A stretch of 38,009 bases of DNA from Enterobacteriaceae bacterium UBA2655 (GCA_002359495.1 DENB01000090.1:453-38461); one strand, 5' to 3'. Counted from the first letter of the stretch, positions 8,465 to 18,494 are shown. Numbers and translations: made by a program. Notes: generated from the sequence alone by a model not told the origin.

Positions 8465-9622
8465 ATGGCCTCTTATCATCTCGACGCCCGGCTGGCGCAG
8501 AATATCGTCGCGCGCACCATGAAAATTATCGATAGCAATGTCAATGTGATGGATGCCAGAGGACGCATTATCGGCAGCGGCGATCGGGAGCGTATTGGGG
8601 AGTTGCACGAAGGCGCGCTGCTGGTGCTCTCTCAGGGCAGGGTGGTGGATATCGATGACGCGGTAGCGAAGCATCTGCACGGCGTGCGGCCCGGCATCAA
8701 CCTTCCGCTGCGTATCGACGGCGATATCGTCGGCGTGATTGGGCTGACGGGCGAGCCGGTGGCGCTGCGCCATTATGGCGAGCTGGTGTGCATGACGGCG
8801 GAGATGATGCTGGAGCAGACGCGCCTGCTGAATATGCTGGCGCAGGATAGCCGTCTGCGCGAGGAGCTGGTGCTGAACCTGATCCGCAGCGAAACGCTGC
8901 CGCCCGCGCTGAGCGAGTGGGCGCAGCGTCTGGGCATCGATCTCAATCAGCCGCGCGTGGTGGCGGTGGTGGAGGTGGACAGCGGTCAGCTGGGCGTCGA
9001 CAGTGCGATGTCGGAGCTGCAGCAGCTGCAAACGCTGCTGACCACGCCGGAACGCGACAACCTGATCGCCATTGTCTCTCTCACCGAAATGGTGGTGCTG
9101 AAACCTGCGCTCAATGCGCACGGGCGCTACGATCAGGACGATCACCGCAAGCGCGTCGAACAATTGCTGCAACGCATGAAACAGAGCGGCAACCTGCGCA
9201 TGCGTATCGCGCTGGGCAACTATTTTACCGGGCCGGGCAGCATCGCCCGTTCTTACCGCACCGCCCGCACCACCATGATGGTAGGCAAACAGCGCATGCC
9301 GGATCAGCGCAGCTATTTTTATCAGGATCTGGTGCTGCCGGTGTTGCTGGATAGCCTGCGCGGCGGCTGGCAGGCTAACGAGCTGGCGCGTCCGCTGGCG
9401 AAGCTGAAAAGCATGGATGGCAACGGCCTGCTGCGCCGCACGCTGCTCGCCTGGTTTAGCCATAACGTGCAGCCTTCAGCAACGGCGAAGGCATTGTTTA
9501 TTCATCGTAATACGCTGGAGTATCGGCTCAACCGCATTTCTGAACTGACCGGATTGAATCTGAGCCATTTTGACGATCGGCTACTGCTTTATGTGGCGCT
9601 GCAGCTGGATGAGCAGGGCTAA
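8465..9622 (+). CDS. cdaR: Sugar diacid utilization transcriptional regulator CdaR
   Basis: PucR/CdaR-family activator; in E. coli it turns on galactarate, glucarate and glycerate utilisation genes. The 385-residue product equals E. coli in length. Residues 1-135 form the sugar-diacid recognition domain, with NVMDARGRIIGSGDRERIGELHEGALLVLSQGR almost unchanged. The middle carries the GGDEF-like CdaR domain (LGNYFTGPGSIARSYRTARTT). The C-terminus has the helix-turn-helix (ATAKALFIHRNTLEYRLNRISELTG, about 337-361). An AGGAG site 6 bases before the ATG at 8465 fixes the start; the open frame reaches back to 8393 without family support. No gar or gud genes lie nearby, so its targets must be elsewhere. 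Confidence 0.95.
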   Translation: MASYHLDARLAQNIVARTMKIIDSNVNVMDARGRIIGSGDRERIGELHEGALLVLSQGRVVDIDDAVAKHLHGVRPGINLPLRIDGDIVGVIGLTGEPVALRHYGELVCMTAEMMLEQTRLLNMLAQDSRLREELVLNLIRSETLPPALSEWAQRLGIDLNQPRVVAVVEVDSGQLGVDSAMSELQQLQTLLTTPERDNLIAIVSLTEMVVLKPALNAHGRYDQDDHRKRVEQLLQRMKQSGNLRMRIALGNYFTGPGSIARSYRTARTTMMVGKQRMPDQRSYFYQDLVLPVLLDSLRGGWQANELARPLAKLKSMDGNGLLRRTLLAWFSHNVQPSATAKALFIHRNTLEYRLNRISELTGLNLSHFDDRLLLYVALQLDEQG

Positions 9623-9625
9623 GCA

Positions 9626-9645
9626 GGGGCGAAGCGCTTCGCCCC
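9626..9645. terminator. Bidirectional hairpin between cdaR and yaeH
   Basis: GGGGCGAAGC at 9626-9635 is followed directly by its reverse complement at 9636-9645, a perfect 20-base palindrome. It lies 4 bases after the cdaR stop and 12 bases beyond the yaeH stop, between convergent genes. Neither side has a T tract, so it is a weak or factor-assisted terminator, or simply a transcript-end stabiliser. Confidence 0.55.
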
Positions 9646-9657
9646 GCAGAAGGCGTA

Positions 9658-10050
9658 TCAGCGGCTGTTACGGGTAAGTTTGTCGAGATCGGCTTCGATT
9701 TCGGTGATTTTGTTGGTTACCACGCTTTCCAGATGGCGCAGATCGGCAAGGATCTTACGTTTCAAATCGACATCCGCCTGGTCGCGCTGACAAATCTGGT
9801 CCAGCTCGTCGATAACATAGCGCAGGTTAGGACTGATCTCCTGCACCTCTTTATAACCCTGGCCGGTATGATCGGCGACCACGGTTTTGCGTTGACGCGG
9901 ATATTTAAACTTCACGCTTTTAGCAAAAAACTCGCCTTTATCCTTGCGGAAATAGATCTTCAGAATGTCGTTGTTCGCTTCCTGACGCAGGCTGTAGCGG
10001 TCGATATCGTCAGGGTTGCTGATGCCTAAGCTTTTGAGGTTGTCATACAT
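9658..10050 (-). CDS. yaeH: DUF3461 family protein YaeH
   Basis: Small cytosolic protein of unknown function, conserved in gammaproteobacteria. From [24 protein letters not shown] it has 130 residues (E. coli 128) and is nearly identical across the middle ([29 protein letters not shown]). The C-terminal 50 residues are charged and predicted helical, probably coiled coil ([29 protein letters not shown]). The frame is open upstream to 10302, but that extension is not family sequence; GGAACG lies about 9 bases before the chosen ATG. Its leader holds a 7-bp hairpin at 10099-10116. E. coli carries yaeI near here; it is absent. Confidence 0.92.
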   Translation of the reverse strand: MYDNLKSLGISNPDDIDRYSLRQEANNDILKIYFRKDKGEFFAKSVKFKYPRQRKTVVADHTGQGYKEVQEISPNLRYVIDELDQICQRDQADVDLKRKILADLRHLESVVTNKITEIEADLDKLTRNSR

Positions 10051-10098
10051 AGCTTTCGTTCCAGTTGCAGAGTGGGAAGCGCGCAATTGCCCTCTGTT

Positions 10099-10116
10099 TT
10101 CCGGCTGAGGCCGGAA
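10099..10116 (-). other. Hairpin in the leader of yaeH
   Basis: TTCCGGC (10099-10105) and GCCGGAA (10110-10116) form a perfect 7-bp stem with a 4-base loop about 50 bases upstream of the yaeH start. Read on the plus strand it is followed by GCTTTT, so it could also stop antisense transcription. The rest of 10051-10266 is AT-rich, and I found no promoter there that I would defend. Confidence 0.4.
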
Positions 10117-10266
10117 GCTTTTCAGGGAATACTTAAACAACTTTAGACTCAAAACCCAGGATGGACATTGCGCGGCCTGATTAAACTGGCGCGGATTATG
10201 AACTGAATAAAAAGTAAACGCACCTGTTAATTCGCGCTGCGAAACAGGAAATTTCTCAAAGGCTGT

Positions 10267-10299
10267 AAAGAAAAGATGACGGGCCGCGAAAGCGGCCCG
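10267..10299 (-). terminator. Rho-independent terminator of dapD
   Basis: On the minus strand a perfect 8-bp stem (CGGGCCGC at 10280-10287 pairing with 10292-10299 on the plus strand) is followed by CATCTTTTCTTT. The hairpin starts 7 bases after the dapD stop codon and separates dapD from yaeH. Confidence 0.85.
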
Positions 10300-10306
10300 C
10301 AAGGGA

Positions 10307-11131
10307 TCAGTCGATGGTGCGCAGCAGTTCGTTAATGCCGACTTTGCCGCGCGTTTTCGCGTCGACTTTCTTCACGATGACCGCGCAGTAGAGGCTGTAG
10401 CTGCCATCTTTCGACGGCAGGTTGCCGGAAACCACCACGGAACCAGCCGGAACGCGGCCGTAGTGAACTTCGCCGGTTTCGCGATCGTAAATTTTGGTGC
10501 TCTGGCCGATATAAACGCCCATTGAGATCACCGAACCTTCTTCGACGATCACGCCTTCAACCACTTCAGAGCGCGCGCCAATGAAGCAGTTGTCTTCGAT
10601 GATGGTCGGGTTAGCCTGCAGCGGTTCGAGAACGCCGCCGATGCCGACGCCGCCTGACAGGTGAACGTTTTTGCCAATCTGCGCGCAGGAGCCGACGGTC
10701 GCCCAGGTATCGACCATGGTGCCTTCGTCAACGAACGCGCCGATGTTGACGTAAGAAGGCATCAGCACGGTATTGCGGGCGATGAACGCGCCCTGACGCA
10801 CCGCAGCGGGCGGAACCACGCGGAAACCCTCTTTCTTAAAGCGCGCTTCGTCATAGTTGGCGAATTTCATCGGCACTTTGTCATAGAAACGCGTCTCTGC
10901 ACCTTCCATCACCTGGTTGTCGTTGATGCGGAAAGAGAGCAGAACGGCTTTTTTCAGCCACTGATGAGTTACCCATTCCCCGTCGATTTTTTCTGCGACG
11001 CGCAGCGCACCGCTGTCCAGCAGCGCGATAACCTGGTTGATAGCTTCACGGGTTACGGTGTCGACGCTGGTCGGGGTAATGTCGGCGCGGCGTTCGAAGG
11101 CGGATTCAATAACGCTCTGTAGCTGTTGCAT
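10307..11131 (-). CDS. dapD: 2,3,4,5-tetrahydropyridine-2,6-dicarboxylate N-succinyltransferase
   Basis: Catalyses succinyl transfer from succinyl-CoA to tetrahydrodipicolinate, the committed step of the succinylase route to meso-diaminopimelate and lysine. From [20 protein letters not shown] it has 274 residues, as in E. coli. The N-terminal helical domain is followed by a left-handed beta-helix of hexapeptide repeats (about 110-230: [31 protein letters not shown], then [21 protein letters not shown]). An AGGA site 7 bases upstream supports the start at 11131 rather than the in-frame ATG at 11152. The transcript leader contains a closed structured element (11158-11215), and a strong terminator follows. 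glnD lies upstream on the same strand, 119 bases away. Confidence 0.97.
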   Translation of the reverse strand: MQQLQSVIESAFERRADITPTSVDTVTREAINQVIALLDSGALRVAEKIDGEWVTHQWLKKAVLLSFRINDNQVMEGAETRFYDKVPMKFANYDEARFKKEGFRVVPPAAVRQGAFIARNTVLMPSYVNIGAFVDEGTMVDTWATVGSCAQIGKNVHLSGGVGIGGVLEPLQANPTIIEDNCFIGARSEVVEGVIVEEGSVISMGVYIGQSTKIYDRETGEVHYGRVPAGSVVVSGNLPSKDGSYSLYCAVIVKKVDAKTRGKVGINELLRTID

Positions 11132-11157
11132 AATTTTTCCTGGTTCTGTCATGTCCG

Positions 11158-11215
11158 GCGCAGGGAGTCAGAAATCGCCCCGGTTCAGCGGGCGGTATCA
11201 CCGTTGTCCCTGCGC
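11158..11215 (-). other. Structured leader element upstream of dapD
   Basis: GCGCAGGGA (11158-11166) and TCCCTGCGC (11207-11215) form a perfect 9-bp closing stem around 40 bases. Inside, CGCCC and GGGCG can form a second 5-bp stem around a 9-base loop, and GGT/ACC a small third one. In the minus-strand RNA the element ends 26 bases before the dapD ATG. No T tract follows, so it is not an ordinary terminator. No known riboswitch class is recognised. Confidence 0.45.
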
Positions 11216-11250
11216 ATTTAAAGATCGATATGATGATAAAGCGATTTCAG

Positions 11251-13905
11251 TCACACTTTATCGTTTGGATTAAGGGCCTCTGTCAACCGTTCTTGCAACA
11301 CAGCGCGCATTTCAGCATCAAGCGCACGACGTTCGCTGTTGGCCAGAATAAACAGATCTTCTACCCGTTCGCCGATTGTGCTGATGCGCGCGCCATGCAA
11401 AGAGACGCCGAGGCTGGCGAAAACTTCGCCGATGCGCGCCAGCAGGCCGGGCTGATCGAGCGCCACCAGTTCAAGGTAGCTGCGGCGATCGGTATGGGTC
11501 GGCAGAAATTTCACCTCTGTCTCGACGCTGAAGTTTTTCAGCTTCGGCGACTGGCGGCGGGTGCGCGGCGCCACCCATTCCGTTTGCGTAATCGCCTGCT
11601 CCAGCGCCTGGATGATAATGGCGTGGCGATCCGGCGCCAGCGGACTGCCGTCCGGCTCCAGCACGATGAAGGTATCCATCGCCATGCCGTCGCGGCTGGT
11701 GAATATCTGCGCATCGTGCACGCTCAGATTACGGCGATCCAGCTCGCCCGCCACGGCGGCGAACAGGTGTGGACGATCCGGGCTCCAGATGAAAATTTCG
11801 GTGCCGCCGCGCGTCGCCTGCGGGCTGACCAGCACCAGCGGCTTGGTCAGATCGTGCGAGATAAGGTGGCGCGCGTGCCAGGCGAGCTGGTTGGGCGTAT
11901 GACGCAGGAAATAGTCGGCCCGGCAGCGACTCCAGATATGGTGCAGCCGCTCTTCATTGAGGTTATCCATCCGCAACAGCGCCAGCGCCAGCAGACGATG
12001 ATGACGCACGCGCTCGCGCAGATCCGGGCTGTTCTCCATGCCGCGTCGCAGCTGTTTTTCCGTGGCGAAAAAGAGTTCGCGCAGCAGGCTCTGCTTCCAG
12101 CTGTTCCACAGGCTTTCATTGGTGGCGCAAATATCCGCCACCGTCAGGCAGACCAGATAACGCAGACGGTTCTCATTCTGCATCACCTCCGCAAACTGCT
12201 GAATAACCGTGGGATCCTGAATATCGCGGCGCTGGGCGGTTACCGACATCAGCAGATGATGGCGCACCAGCCAGGCGACCAGCTGGCTTTCACGCGAGTT
12301 AAGGCCGTGCAGCTCGGCAAATTCCAGCACGTCCTGCGCGCCGAGAATCGAGTGATCGCCGCCGCGCCCCTTGGCGATATCGTGGAACAGGGCCGCCATC
12401 AGCAACAGCTCCGGCTGCGGCAGGCGCGGCCATAGCTCCACGCAAAGCGGATGTTTCGGGCGGGTCGTTTCGTCAGCGAAGCTCTCCAGCTTTTGCAGCA
12501 CGCGGATCGTATGCTCGTCCACCGTGTAGGCATGGAACAGATCGAACTGCATTTGGCCGACGATCGTGCCCCACTGCGGCGTGTAGGCCCAAAGCACGCT
12601 GTGACGGTGCATCGGCACCAGCGCGCGGCTCACCGCGCCGGGGTGGTGCAGGATCGACATGAAATAACGGCGCGCTTCCGGGATCTGGCAGAGCGGCTGT
12701 TTCAGGTTGCGGCGCGCATAGCGCAGCTGGCGCAGCGTGGTGGAGTAGATGCCTTTGATATTTTCGTTGCGCACCATCACGTAAAACATGCGCAGAATGG
12801 CCTGCGGCTCACGCTCGAACAGCGTTTCGTCGCGCAGATCGATCAGGTTGCCGCGCAGCTGAAACGCCTCGTCAATCATGCGCGGCTTTTCCGTGGCAGG
12901 GAGCGCCAGAATCGCTTCGTCGAACAGTTGAAGCAGCATCTGATTCAGCTCGCCGATGCGGCGCGTGACGCGATAAAAATCTTTCATCATGCGCTCGACC
13001 GGCTCGTTGCCTTCGCCCTGATAGTTCAGGCGCTGCGCCACGGTGAGCTGGCGGTCGAACAGCAGGCGATTGTCGTAACGCGTTAATGTCAGGTGCAGCG
13101 CAAAACGAATGCGCCAGAGAAACGCCTGACACTCGTTCAGCTCGTTACGCTCGGCCTCGGTTAAAAAGCCGAAGCCTACCATTTCATCCAGCGAGGTGGC
13201 GCCGAAGTGGCGGCGCGCCACCCACAGCAGCGTGTGGATATCGCGCAGGCCGCCGGGGCTGCTTTTAATATCCGGCTCAAGGTTGTAGCTGGTGCCGTGG
13301 TAGCGCTGGTGCCGCTCCTGCTGCTCTTCAATTTTGGCGGCGTAAAAGCGGGCGGATGGCCAGAAACCGTCGCTAAAGATATTTTTCTGCATCTCCAGAA
13401 ACAGCGCCACGTCGCCGGCCAGCATGCGCGATTCGATCAGGTTGGTGGCGATGGTCAGGTCGGATAACCCTTCCAGCAACGACTCTTCCAGCGTGCGCAC
13501 GCTGTGGCCGACCTCCAGCTTCAGGTCCCACATCAGCGTCAGCAGCTCGCTGACGCGTTGCGCCGCCGCCTCATCCAGCGTCTGGCGGCTGAGGATCAAA
13601 ATGTCGATATCGGAGAGCGGATGCAGTTCGCCGCGGCCGTAGCCGCCGACGGCGACCAGCGCGATGTCGCTCATCGCTTCGAAACCGTAGAAGCGCCACA
13701 GGCGGCGCAGCAGACGATCGATAAAGCGCGTGCGCGCGCTGACCAGCTTTTCCGCCGTCTCGCCGGCATCGAAAGCCGTCGCCAGCAGCTGGTTGAAATG
13801 TTCCAGACGCTGCTTGAGGTTTTCGCGGGTTAACGCCTCGTCGTCCCAGTTCGCCGGGGATTCTTTCAGGCTGTTTTTCACTGCATCCGTCACGCTACCA
13901 CTCAT
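11251..13905 (-). CDS. glnD: Bifunctional uridylyltransferase/uridylyl-removing enzyme GlnD
   Basis: Nitrogen sensor that uridylylates PII proteins when glutamine is low and removes UMP when it is high, setting glutamine synthetase activity and NtrBC signalling. The protein has 884 residues (E. coli 890). The nucleotidyltransferase motif [20 protein letters not shown] carries metal aspartates D99 and D101. The HD domain that removes UMP has H508-D509 in [15 protein letters not shown]. Two ACT domains close the protein ([34 protein letters not shown] and [29 protein letters not shown]) and bind glutamine. The first 40 residues are divergent from E. coli. GAGAG lies ahead of the ATG. It is separated from map by a terminator, so it is likely its own unit. 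Confidence 0.97.
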   Translation of the reverse strand: MSGSVTDAVKNSLKESPANWDDEALTRENLKQRLEHFNQLLATAFDAGETAEKLVSARTRFIDRLLRRLWRFYGFEAMSDIALVAVGGYGRGELHPLSDIDILILSRQTLDEAAAQRVSELLTLMWDLKLEVGHSVRTLEESLLEGLSDLTIATNLIESRMLAGDVALFLEMQKNIFSDGFWPSARFYAAKIEEQQERHQRYHGTSYNLEPDIKSSPGGLRDIHTLLWVARRHFGATSLDEMVGFGFLTEAERNELNECQAFLWRIRFALHLTLTRYDNRLLFDRQLTVAQRLNYQGEGNEPVERMMKDFYRVTRRIGELNQMLLQLFDEAILALPATEKPRMIDEAFQLRGNLIDLRDETLFEREPQAILRMFYVMVRNENIKGIYSTTLRQLRYARRNLKQPLCQIPEARRYFMSILHHPGAVSRALVPMHRHSVLWAYTPQWGTIVGQMQFDLFHAYTVDEHTIRVLQKLESFADETTRPKHPLCVELWPRLPQPELLLMAALFHDIAKGRGGDHSILGAQDVLEFAELHGLNSRESQLVAWLVRHHLLMSVTAQRRDIQDPTVIQQFAEVMQNENRLRYLVCLTVADICATNESLWNSWKQSLLRELFFATEKQLRRGMENSPDLRERVRHHRLLALALLRMDNLNEERLHHIWSRCRADYFLRHTPNQLAWHARHLISHDLTKPLVLVSPQATRGGTEIFIWSPDRPHLFAAVAGELDRRNLSVHDAQIFTSRDGMAMDTFIVLEPDGSPLAPDRHAIIIQALEQAITQTEWVAPRTRRQSPKLKNFSVETEVKFLPTHTDRRSYLELVALDQPGLLARIGEVFASLGVSLHGARISTIGERVEDLFILANSERRALDAEMRAVLQERLTEALNPNDKV

Positions 13906-13931
13906 CGACTCGCTCTCTTTGTTGACGACAT

Positions 13932-13955
13932 AAAAAAGCCGGCTTGGCGCCGGCT
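13932..13955 (-). terminator. Rho-independent terminator of map
   Basis: On the minus strand AGCCGGC, a 5-base loop and GCCGGCT (13937-13955) are followed by a run of T (complement of the A run at 13932-13937). It lies about 20 bases after the map stop and 30 before the glnD start, separating the two genes. Confidence 0.88.
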
Positions 13956-13974
13956 CTTCACTGTTGTTGCTTAC

Positions 13975-14769
13975 TTACCCTTCGTTGACCAGCACGGCAG
14001 GAATGGTGTCGTCTTTACGCAGGGTTAAAATCTCACAGCCGTTTTCCGTCACCACAATAGTATGCTCATACTGCGCGGACAAGCTGCGATCTTTGGTTTT
14101 CACCGTCCAGCCGTCTTTCATGGTGCGGATGCGGTAGTCGCCGGCGTTTACCATCGGCTCGACGGTAAAGGTCATGCCCGCCTGCAACACCACGCCGCCG
14201 TCGTCCGCATCGTAGTGCAGCACTTGCGGCTCTTCATGGAAGCCTTTGCCGATGCCGTGGCCGCAATATTCGCGCACCACGGAGAAGTCGTTCGCCTCGA
14301 CATATTTCTGGATTTCACGTCCCAGCGCGCGCAAACGGACGCCCGGCTTGATCATCCGCAGCGACAGATAAAGGCTCTCCTGCGTCACGCGGCACAGACG
14401 CTCGCCGAGGATGGTCGGCTTTCCGACGATAAACATTTTCGAAGTATCGCCGTGATACTCGTCTTTAATTACCGTCACGTCGATATTGATGATGTCGCCA
14501 TCCTTCAGCAGACGGTCATCGCTGGGAATGCCGTGACAAACCACTTCATTTACCGAGATGCAGACCGATTTCGGGAAGCCGTGATAGCCGAGGCTGGCGG
14601 AAACCGCTTTTTGCTGATTGGTGATATGGTCGTGGCAAATGCGATCCAGTTCACCGGTGGAAACGCCCGGCTTGACGTGCGGCTCGATCATTTCCAGCAC
14701 CTCGGCGGCGAGACGGCCGGCGACGCGCATTTTTTCGATTTCTTCAGGGGTTTTGATTGATATTGCCAT
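13975..14769 (-). CDS. map: Type I methionine aminopeptidase
   Basis: Essential cytosolic metalloprotease that removes the initiator methionine from new proteins. It has 264 residues as in E. coli, and all five metal ligands match by number: D97 (INIDVTV), D108 (YHGDTSKMF), H171 (YCGHGIGKGFHEEP), E204 (FTVEPMVNAG) and E235 (SAQYEHTIVV). The catalytic-side H79 in EVVCHGIP is also present. The start is preceded by GCGGAT. It is divergent from rpsB and has its own terminator. A 19-base inverted repeat (14785-14803) sits in its 5' leader, 16 bases before the ATG. Confidence 0.98.
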   Translation of the reverse strand: MAISIKTPEEIEKMRVAGRLAAEVLEMIEPHVKPGVSTGELDRICHDHITNQQKAVSASLGYHGFPKSVCISVNEVVCHGIPSDDRLLKDGDIINIDVTVIKDEYHGDTSKMFIVGKPTILGERLCRVTQESLYLSLRMIKPGVRLRALGREIQKYVEANDFSVVREYCGHGIGKGFHEEPQVLHYDADDGGVVLQAGMTFTVEPMVNAGDYRIRTMKDGWTVKTKDRSLSAQYEHTIVVTENGCEILTLRKDDTIPAVLVNEG

Positions 14770-14784
14770 TAATTTTATCCGCAG

Positions 14785-14803
14785 TTGCCGAAATTTTCGG
14801 CAA
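14785..14803. repeat. Inverted repeat in the map leader
   Basis: TTGCCGAAA and TTTCGGCAA flank a single central T, giving a near-perfect 19-base palindrome 16 bases upstream of the map start. It could be a protein-binding site or an RNA hairpin close to the ribosome site. No T run follows in the map direction. Confidence 0.5.
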
Positions 14804-14886
14804 TAATGAATTTTGTGCTGTCATGTTAGCAGTCAGCAAAACGCCTGCCAAATAGTGAACCTTCGCGGCGCGGCGGGCAACAATTA

Positions 14887-14923
14887 TTGGCTTCGAACCC
14901 TGCTTTATGGTATAAAGCGCGCC
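14887..14923 (+). promoter_or_regulatory. Putative stringently controlled promoter of rpsB-tsf
   Basis: TTGGCT (14887-14892) and TATAAA (14111+800, i.e. 14911-14916) are 18 bases apart. They are followed at once by GCGCGCC, a GC-rich discriminator of the kind seen at rRNA and ribosomal-protein promoters repressed by ppGpp and DksA. The long transcribed leader ahead of rpsB fits a promoter this far upstream. The rest of the 316-base map-rpsB gap is accounted for by the map leader, this promoter and the S2 leader. Confidence 0.55.
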
Positions 14924-14984
14924 GACGATTCTCTGTACGGCCCTAAAGCCGACAGGAAACGCATAAATCTCATTATGTGTACTT

Positions 14985-15075
14985 AAAACACACATGTATC
15001 GACACATATCCCGGGGTGCTTCGAAAGAGGTCGGTGGTATGGGATACATGGAGGCTCAACCCCAATCAAAACCCA
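14985..15075 (+). ncRNA. tff: rpsB leader RNA (t44/S2 autoregulatory element)
   Basis: The leader contains GACACATA, CCGGGGTG, GGTGGTATGGGATACATGG and GAGGCTCAACCCC in the order seen in the E. coli t44/tff RNA upstream of rpsB. GGGGT (15013-15017) can pair with ACCCC (15059-15063) to close the conserved structure. In enterics this region is the mRNA site where protein S2 represses its own operon; it was first described as a separate small RNA. Boundaries are approximate and set by the conserved blocks. Confidence 0.75.
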
Positions 15076-15082
15076 GAGGTAA

Positions 15083-15811
<729 letters not shown>

Positions 15812-15858
15812 TAAGGTTTGCTCTTTTACAGAGCCCTTAGACATCAGACGTGATCTGT

Positions 15859-15887
15859 AAGGGGCCTGACAGGGCCCCTTTATTTTA
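15859..15887 (+). terminator. Partial terminator/attenuator between rpsB and tsf
   Basis: AAGGGGCC (15859-15866) and GGCCCCTT (15873-15880) form an 8-bp stem with a 6-base loop, followed by TATTTTA. It lies in the gap of about 180 bases between rpsB and tsf. E. coli has a comparable partial terminator here that lowers tsf relative to rpsB; read-through is inferred. Confidence 0.8.
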
Positions 15888-15992
15888 TCCAAGTCTGTCA
15901 CGCCCCCGTTCGGGTTGGCGGGGCAGAATAAATTTTCCGCAACAGGTGCCTGCTGGTGCGAAAGCATACAGGTACGAACCGAGGACTCTGGA

Positions 15993-16844
15993 ATGGCTGA
16001 AATTACCGCTGCACTGGTAAAAGAACTGCGCGAGCGTACTGGCGCGGGCATGATGGACTGCAAAAAAGCGCTGACTGAAGCGAACGGCGACATCGAGCTG
16101 GCAATCGACAACATGCGTAAGTCTGGCCAGGCGAAAGCTGCGAAGAAAGCAGGCAACGTGGCTGCTGACGGCGTGATCAAAACCAAAATCGTCGGTAACT
16201 ACGGCGTGATTCTGGAAGTAAACTGCCAGACCGACTTCGTTGCGAAAGACGGCGGCTTCCAGGCGTTTGCTGACGAAGTTCTGGAAGTGGCTGCCGCTGA
16301 GCGCATCACCGACGTTGACGTGCTGAAAGCGAAATTCGAAGAGCAGCGCGTTGCGCTGGTAGCGAAAATCGGCGAGAACATCAACATTCGTCGCCTGGCA
16401 GTGCTGGAAGGCGAAGAGCTGGGTAGCTACCTGCACGGCGCGCGCATCGGCGTTCTGGTTTCCGCTAAAGGCGCTAACGAAGATCTGATCAAACAGGTTG
16501 CTATGCACGTTGCGGCCAGCAAGCCGGAATATGTGAAGCCGGAAGACGTCTCTGCTGAAGTGGTTGCTCGCGAGCACCAGATCCAGCTGGAGATCGCCAT
16601 GCAGTCAGGCAAGCCGAAAGAGATCGCAGAGAAGATGGTTGAAGGCCGCATGAAGAAATTCACCGGCGAAGTCTCTCTGACCGGTCAGGCTTTCGTTATC
16701 GACCCGAGCAAAACCGTGGGTCAGGCGCTGAAAGAGCAGGGCGCTGACGTGATTAACTTCATCCGCTTCGAAGTGGGCGAAGGCATTGAGAAAGTGGAAA
16801 GCGACTTCGCTGCTGAAGTAGCCGCTATGTCCAAACAGTCTTAA
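15993..16844 (+). CDS. tsf: Elongation factor Ts
   Basis: Guanine nucleotide exchange factor that recycles EF-Tu from GDP to the GTP-ready state during translation. From [27 protein letters not shown] it has 283 residues, the E. coli length. The N-terminal UBA-like domain, the core domain with the EF-Ts signature [10 protein letters not shown], and the C-terminal module ([17 protein letters not shown]) are all present. GAGG lies 8 bases ahead of the ATG; an in-frame ATG at 15915 is ignored because its 26 extra residues are not family sequence. It is co-transcribed with rpsB past a partial terminator and ends at a strong terminator. Confidence 0.99.
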   Translation: MAEITAALVKELRERTGAGMMDCKKALTEANGDIELAIDNMRKSGQAKAAKKAGNVAADGVIKTKIVGNYGVILEVNCQTDFVAKDGGFQAFADEVLEVAAAERITDVDVLKAKFEEQRVALVAKIGENINIRRLAVLEGEELGSYLHGARIGVLVSAKGANEDLIKQVAMHVAASKPEYVKPEDVSAEVVAREHQIQLEIAMQSGKPKEIAEKMVEGRMKKFTGEVSLTGQAFVIDPSKTVGQALKEQGADVINFIRFEVGEGIEKVESDFAAEVAAMSKQS

Positions 16845-16851
16845 TGGTCCG

Positions 16852-16880
16852 AAAGAACCGCCGGAAGGCGGTTCTTTTTT
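16852..16880 (+). terminator. Rho-independent terminator of tsf
   Basis: AAAGAACCGCC (16852-16862), loop GGAA and GGCGGTTCTTT (16867-16877) form an 11-bp stem continued by more T residues to 16880. It lies 8 bases after the tsf stop codon and ends the rpsB-tsf operon. Confidence 0.95.
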
Positions 16881-16894
16881 GTCTGCAGTACGCT

Positions 16895-16922
16895 TTTTCA
16901 GTCTCATCCCACTAGCTATTAT
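16895..16922 (+). promoter_or_regulatory. Putative promoter of pyrH
   Basis: TTTTCA (16895-16900) and TATTAT (16917-16922) are separated by 16 bases and lie about 70 bases before the pyrH start, just after the tsf terminator. The -10 box is good and the -35 box is moderate (4/6). Confidence 0.45.
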
Positions 16923-16990
16923 CTGGCACTAAGCGGATGATCGATCAGATTTAACTTCTCACTCATCAAATCTTCCAGGAAGAAATGACC

Positions 16991-17716
16991 ATGGCGACCA
17001 ACGCAAAACCTGTATATCAACGTATCCTGCTGAAACTGAGCGGCGAAGCCCTGCAAGGCGCCGAAGGCTTTGGTATCGACGCGAGCGTGCTTGACCGCAT
17101 GGCGCAAGAGGTGAAAGAACTGGTCGAATTAGGCATTCAGGTGGGTGTGGTCATCGGCGGCGGCAATCTGTTTCGCGGCGCGGGCCTGGCGCAGGCGGGC
17201 ATGAATCGCGTCGTGGGCGACCATATGGGCATGCTGGCGACCGTGATGAACGGGCTGGCGATGCGCGACGCGCTGCACCGCGCCTACGTCAACGCGCGCC
17301 TGATGTCCGCCATTCCGCTCAACGGCGTATGCGACAACTACAGCTGGGCGGAAGCGATTAGTCTGCTGCGCAACAACCGCGTGGTGATCTTCTCCGCTGG
17401 CACCGGCAACCCGTTCTTTACCACCGACTCAGCGGCCTGTCTGCGCGGCATCGAGATCGAAGCGGACGTAGTGCTGAAAGCGACGAAAGTAGACGGCGTC
17501 TACTCTGCCGATCCGGTCAAAAACCCGGATGCGACGCTGTACGAGCAGCTGACCTATCAGGATGTGCTTGAGCGCGAATTAAAAGTGATGGATCTGGCCG
17601 CCTTTACCCTGGCGCGCGACCATCAGCTGCCGATTCGCGTCTTCAATATGAACAAACCTGGCGCGTTGCGTCGCGTCGTGATGGGCGAAAAAGAAGGCAC
17701 CCTGATTACGCATTAA
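16991..17716 (+). CDS. pyrH: Uridylate kinase (UMP kinase)
   Basis: Essential hexameric kinase that converts UMP to UDP for RNA, UDP-sugar and CTP supply; activated by GTP and inhibited by UTP. From [23 protein letters not shown] it has 241 residues as in E. coli. The amino-acid-kinase fold motifs are clear: [36 protein letters not shown] and [22 protein letters not shown] codons at 16985 and 16991 are both in frame after one AGGA site (16977-16980); the second gives the better spacing and matches the family start. It lies between the tsf terminator and frr. Confidence 0.98.
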   Translation: MATNAKPVYQRILLKLSGEALQGAEGFGIDASVLDRMAQEVKELVELGIQVGVVIGGGNLFRGAGLAQAGMNRVVGDHMGMLATVMNGLAMRDALHRAYVNARLMSAIPLNGVCDNYSWAEAISLLRNNRVVIFSAGTGNPFFTTDSAACLRGIEIEADVVLKATKVDGVYSADPVKNPDATLYEQLTYQDVLERELKVMDLAAFTLARDHQLPIRVFNMNKPGALRRVVMGEKEGTLITH

Positions 17717-17858
17717 TACCCGACGCGGCATAAAATAGGGTATATTCTGTCTGCGCGGCGGCGAGCCGGCGCGCGCCATTCAGGATTATCGATGATTATC
17801 GACACCGTTCCGGCCATGCCGGAACTGGCCAGGTCAAACCGAATCCAAGGGTTTCAAC

Positions 17859-18416
17859 GTGATTAACGACATCAAAAAAGATGCTGAGACGCGCATGGAT
17901 AAATGCGTCGAAGCGTTCAAAAACACCATCAGTAAAGTACGCACCGGGCGTGCTTCTCCTTCGTTGCTCGACGGCATCGTTGTGGAATATTACGGCACGC
18001 CGACGCCGCTGCGTCAGCTGGCCAGCGTTACCGTAGAAGATTCTCGCACGCTGAAAATCAACGTGTTCGACCGCTCCATGGGGCCGGCGGTCGAGAAAGC
18101 GATCATGGCTTCCGATCTCGGTCTGAACCCCAGCTCAGCGGGCAGCGATATCCGCGTTCCCCTGCCGGCGCTGACCGAAGAGCGTCGTAAAGATCTAATC
18201 AAAATCGTTCGCGGCGAAGCCGAGCAGGGCCGCGTCTCTGTGCGCAACGTACGCCGCGACGCCAATGATAAAATCAAAGCGCTGCTGAAAGATAAAGCGA
18301 TCGGCGAAGATGAAGAACGTCGCGCGCAGGATGAAGTTCAGAAAATGACAGACGCGCATATCAAGAAAGTGGATCTGGCCCTGTCTGAGAAAGAAACGGA
18401 GCTGATGGATTTCTGA
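17859..18416 (+). CDS. frr: Ribosome recycling factor
   Basis: Works with EF-G to split the post-termination ribosome complex and free the mRNA. It has 185 residues, the E. coli length, beginning [20 protein letters not shown]. Conserved blocks are [33 protein letters not shown] and [29 protein letters not shown]; the long charged helices of the triple-helix domain are evident. The start codon is GTG, as in E. coli, with AAGGGT 6 bases upstream. The 142-base gap after pyrH contains an AT-rich TATATT patch at 17741 but no -35 I would defend. Confidence 0.98.
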   Translation: MINDIKKDAETRMDKCVEAFKNTISKVRTGRASPSLLDGIVVEYYGTPTPLRQLASVTVEDSRTLKINVFDRSMGPAVEKAIMASDLGLNPSSAGSDIRVPLPALTEERRKDLIKIVRGEAEQGRVSVRNVRRDANDKIKALLKDKAIGEDEERRAQDEVQKMTDAHIKKVDLALSEKETELMDF

Positions 18417-18433
18417 TCCTCAGCGCTATCTGC

Positions 18434-18494
18434 AAAACGCCGTACAGAGAGGTATTCTTCCGGAATGCGTTATCTTGCGGCGTTTTATATTTTG
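18434..18494 (+). terminator. Probable terminator of frr
   Basis: AAAACGCCG (18434-18442) pairs with CGGCGTTTT (18478-18486), followed by ATATTTT. The 35-base loop can fold again through ATTC/GAAT around 18454-18466. The loop is long for a classic terminator, but the stem, T run and position between frr and ispC fit one. Confidence 0.5.

Noticed and set aside
10051..10302. A long N-terminal extension of YaeH (84 residues)
   Set aside because: The extension runs through the leader hairpin to the edge of the dapD terminator and is not family sequence.
11230..12435. A 401-codon plus-strand frame
   Set aside because: It is antisense to glnD, including its HD and ACT domains, and has no plausible product.
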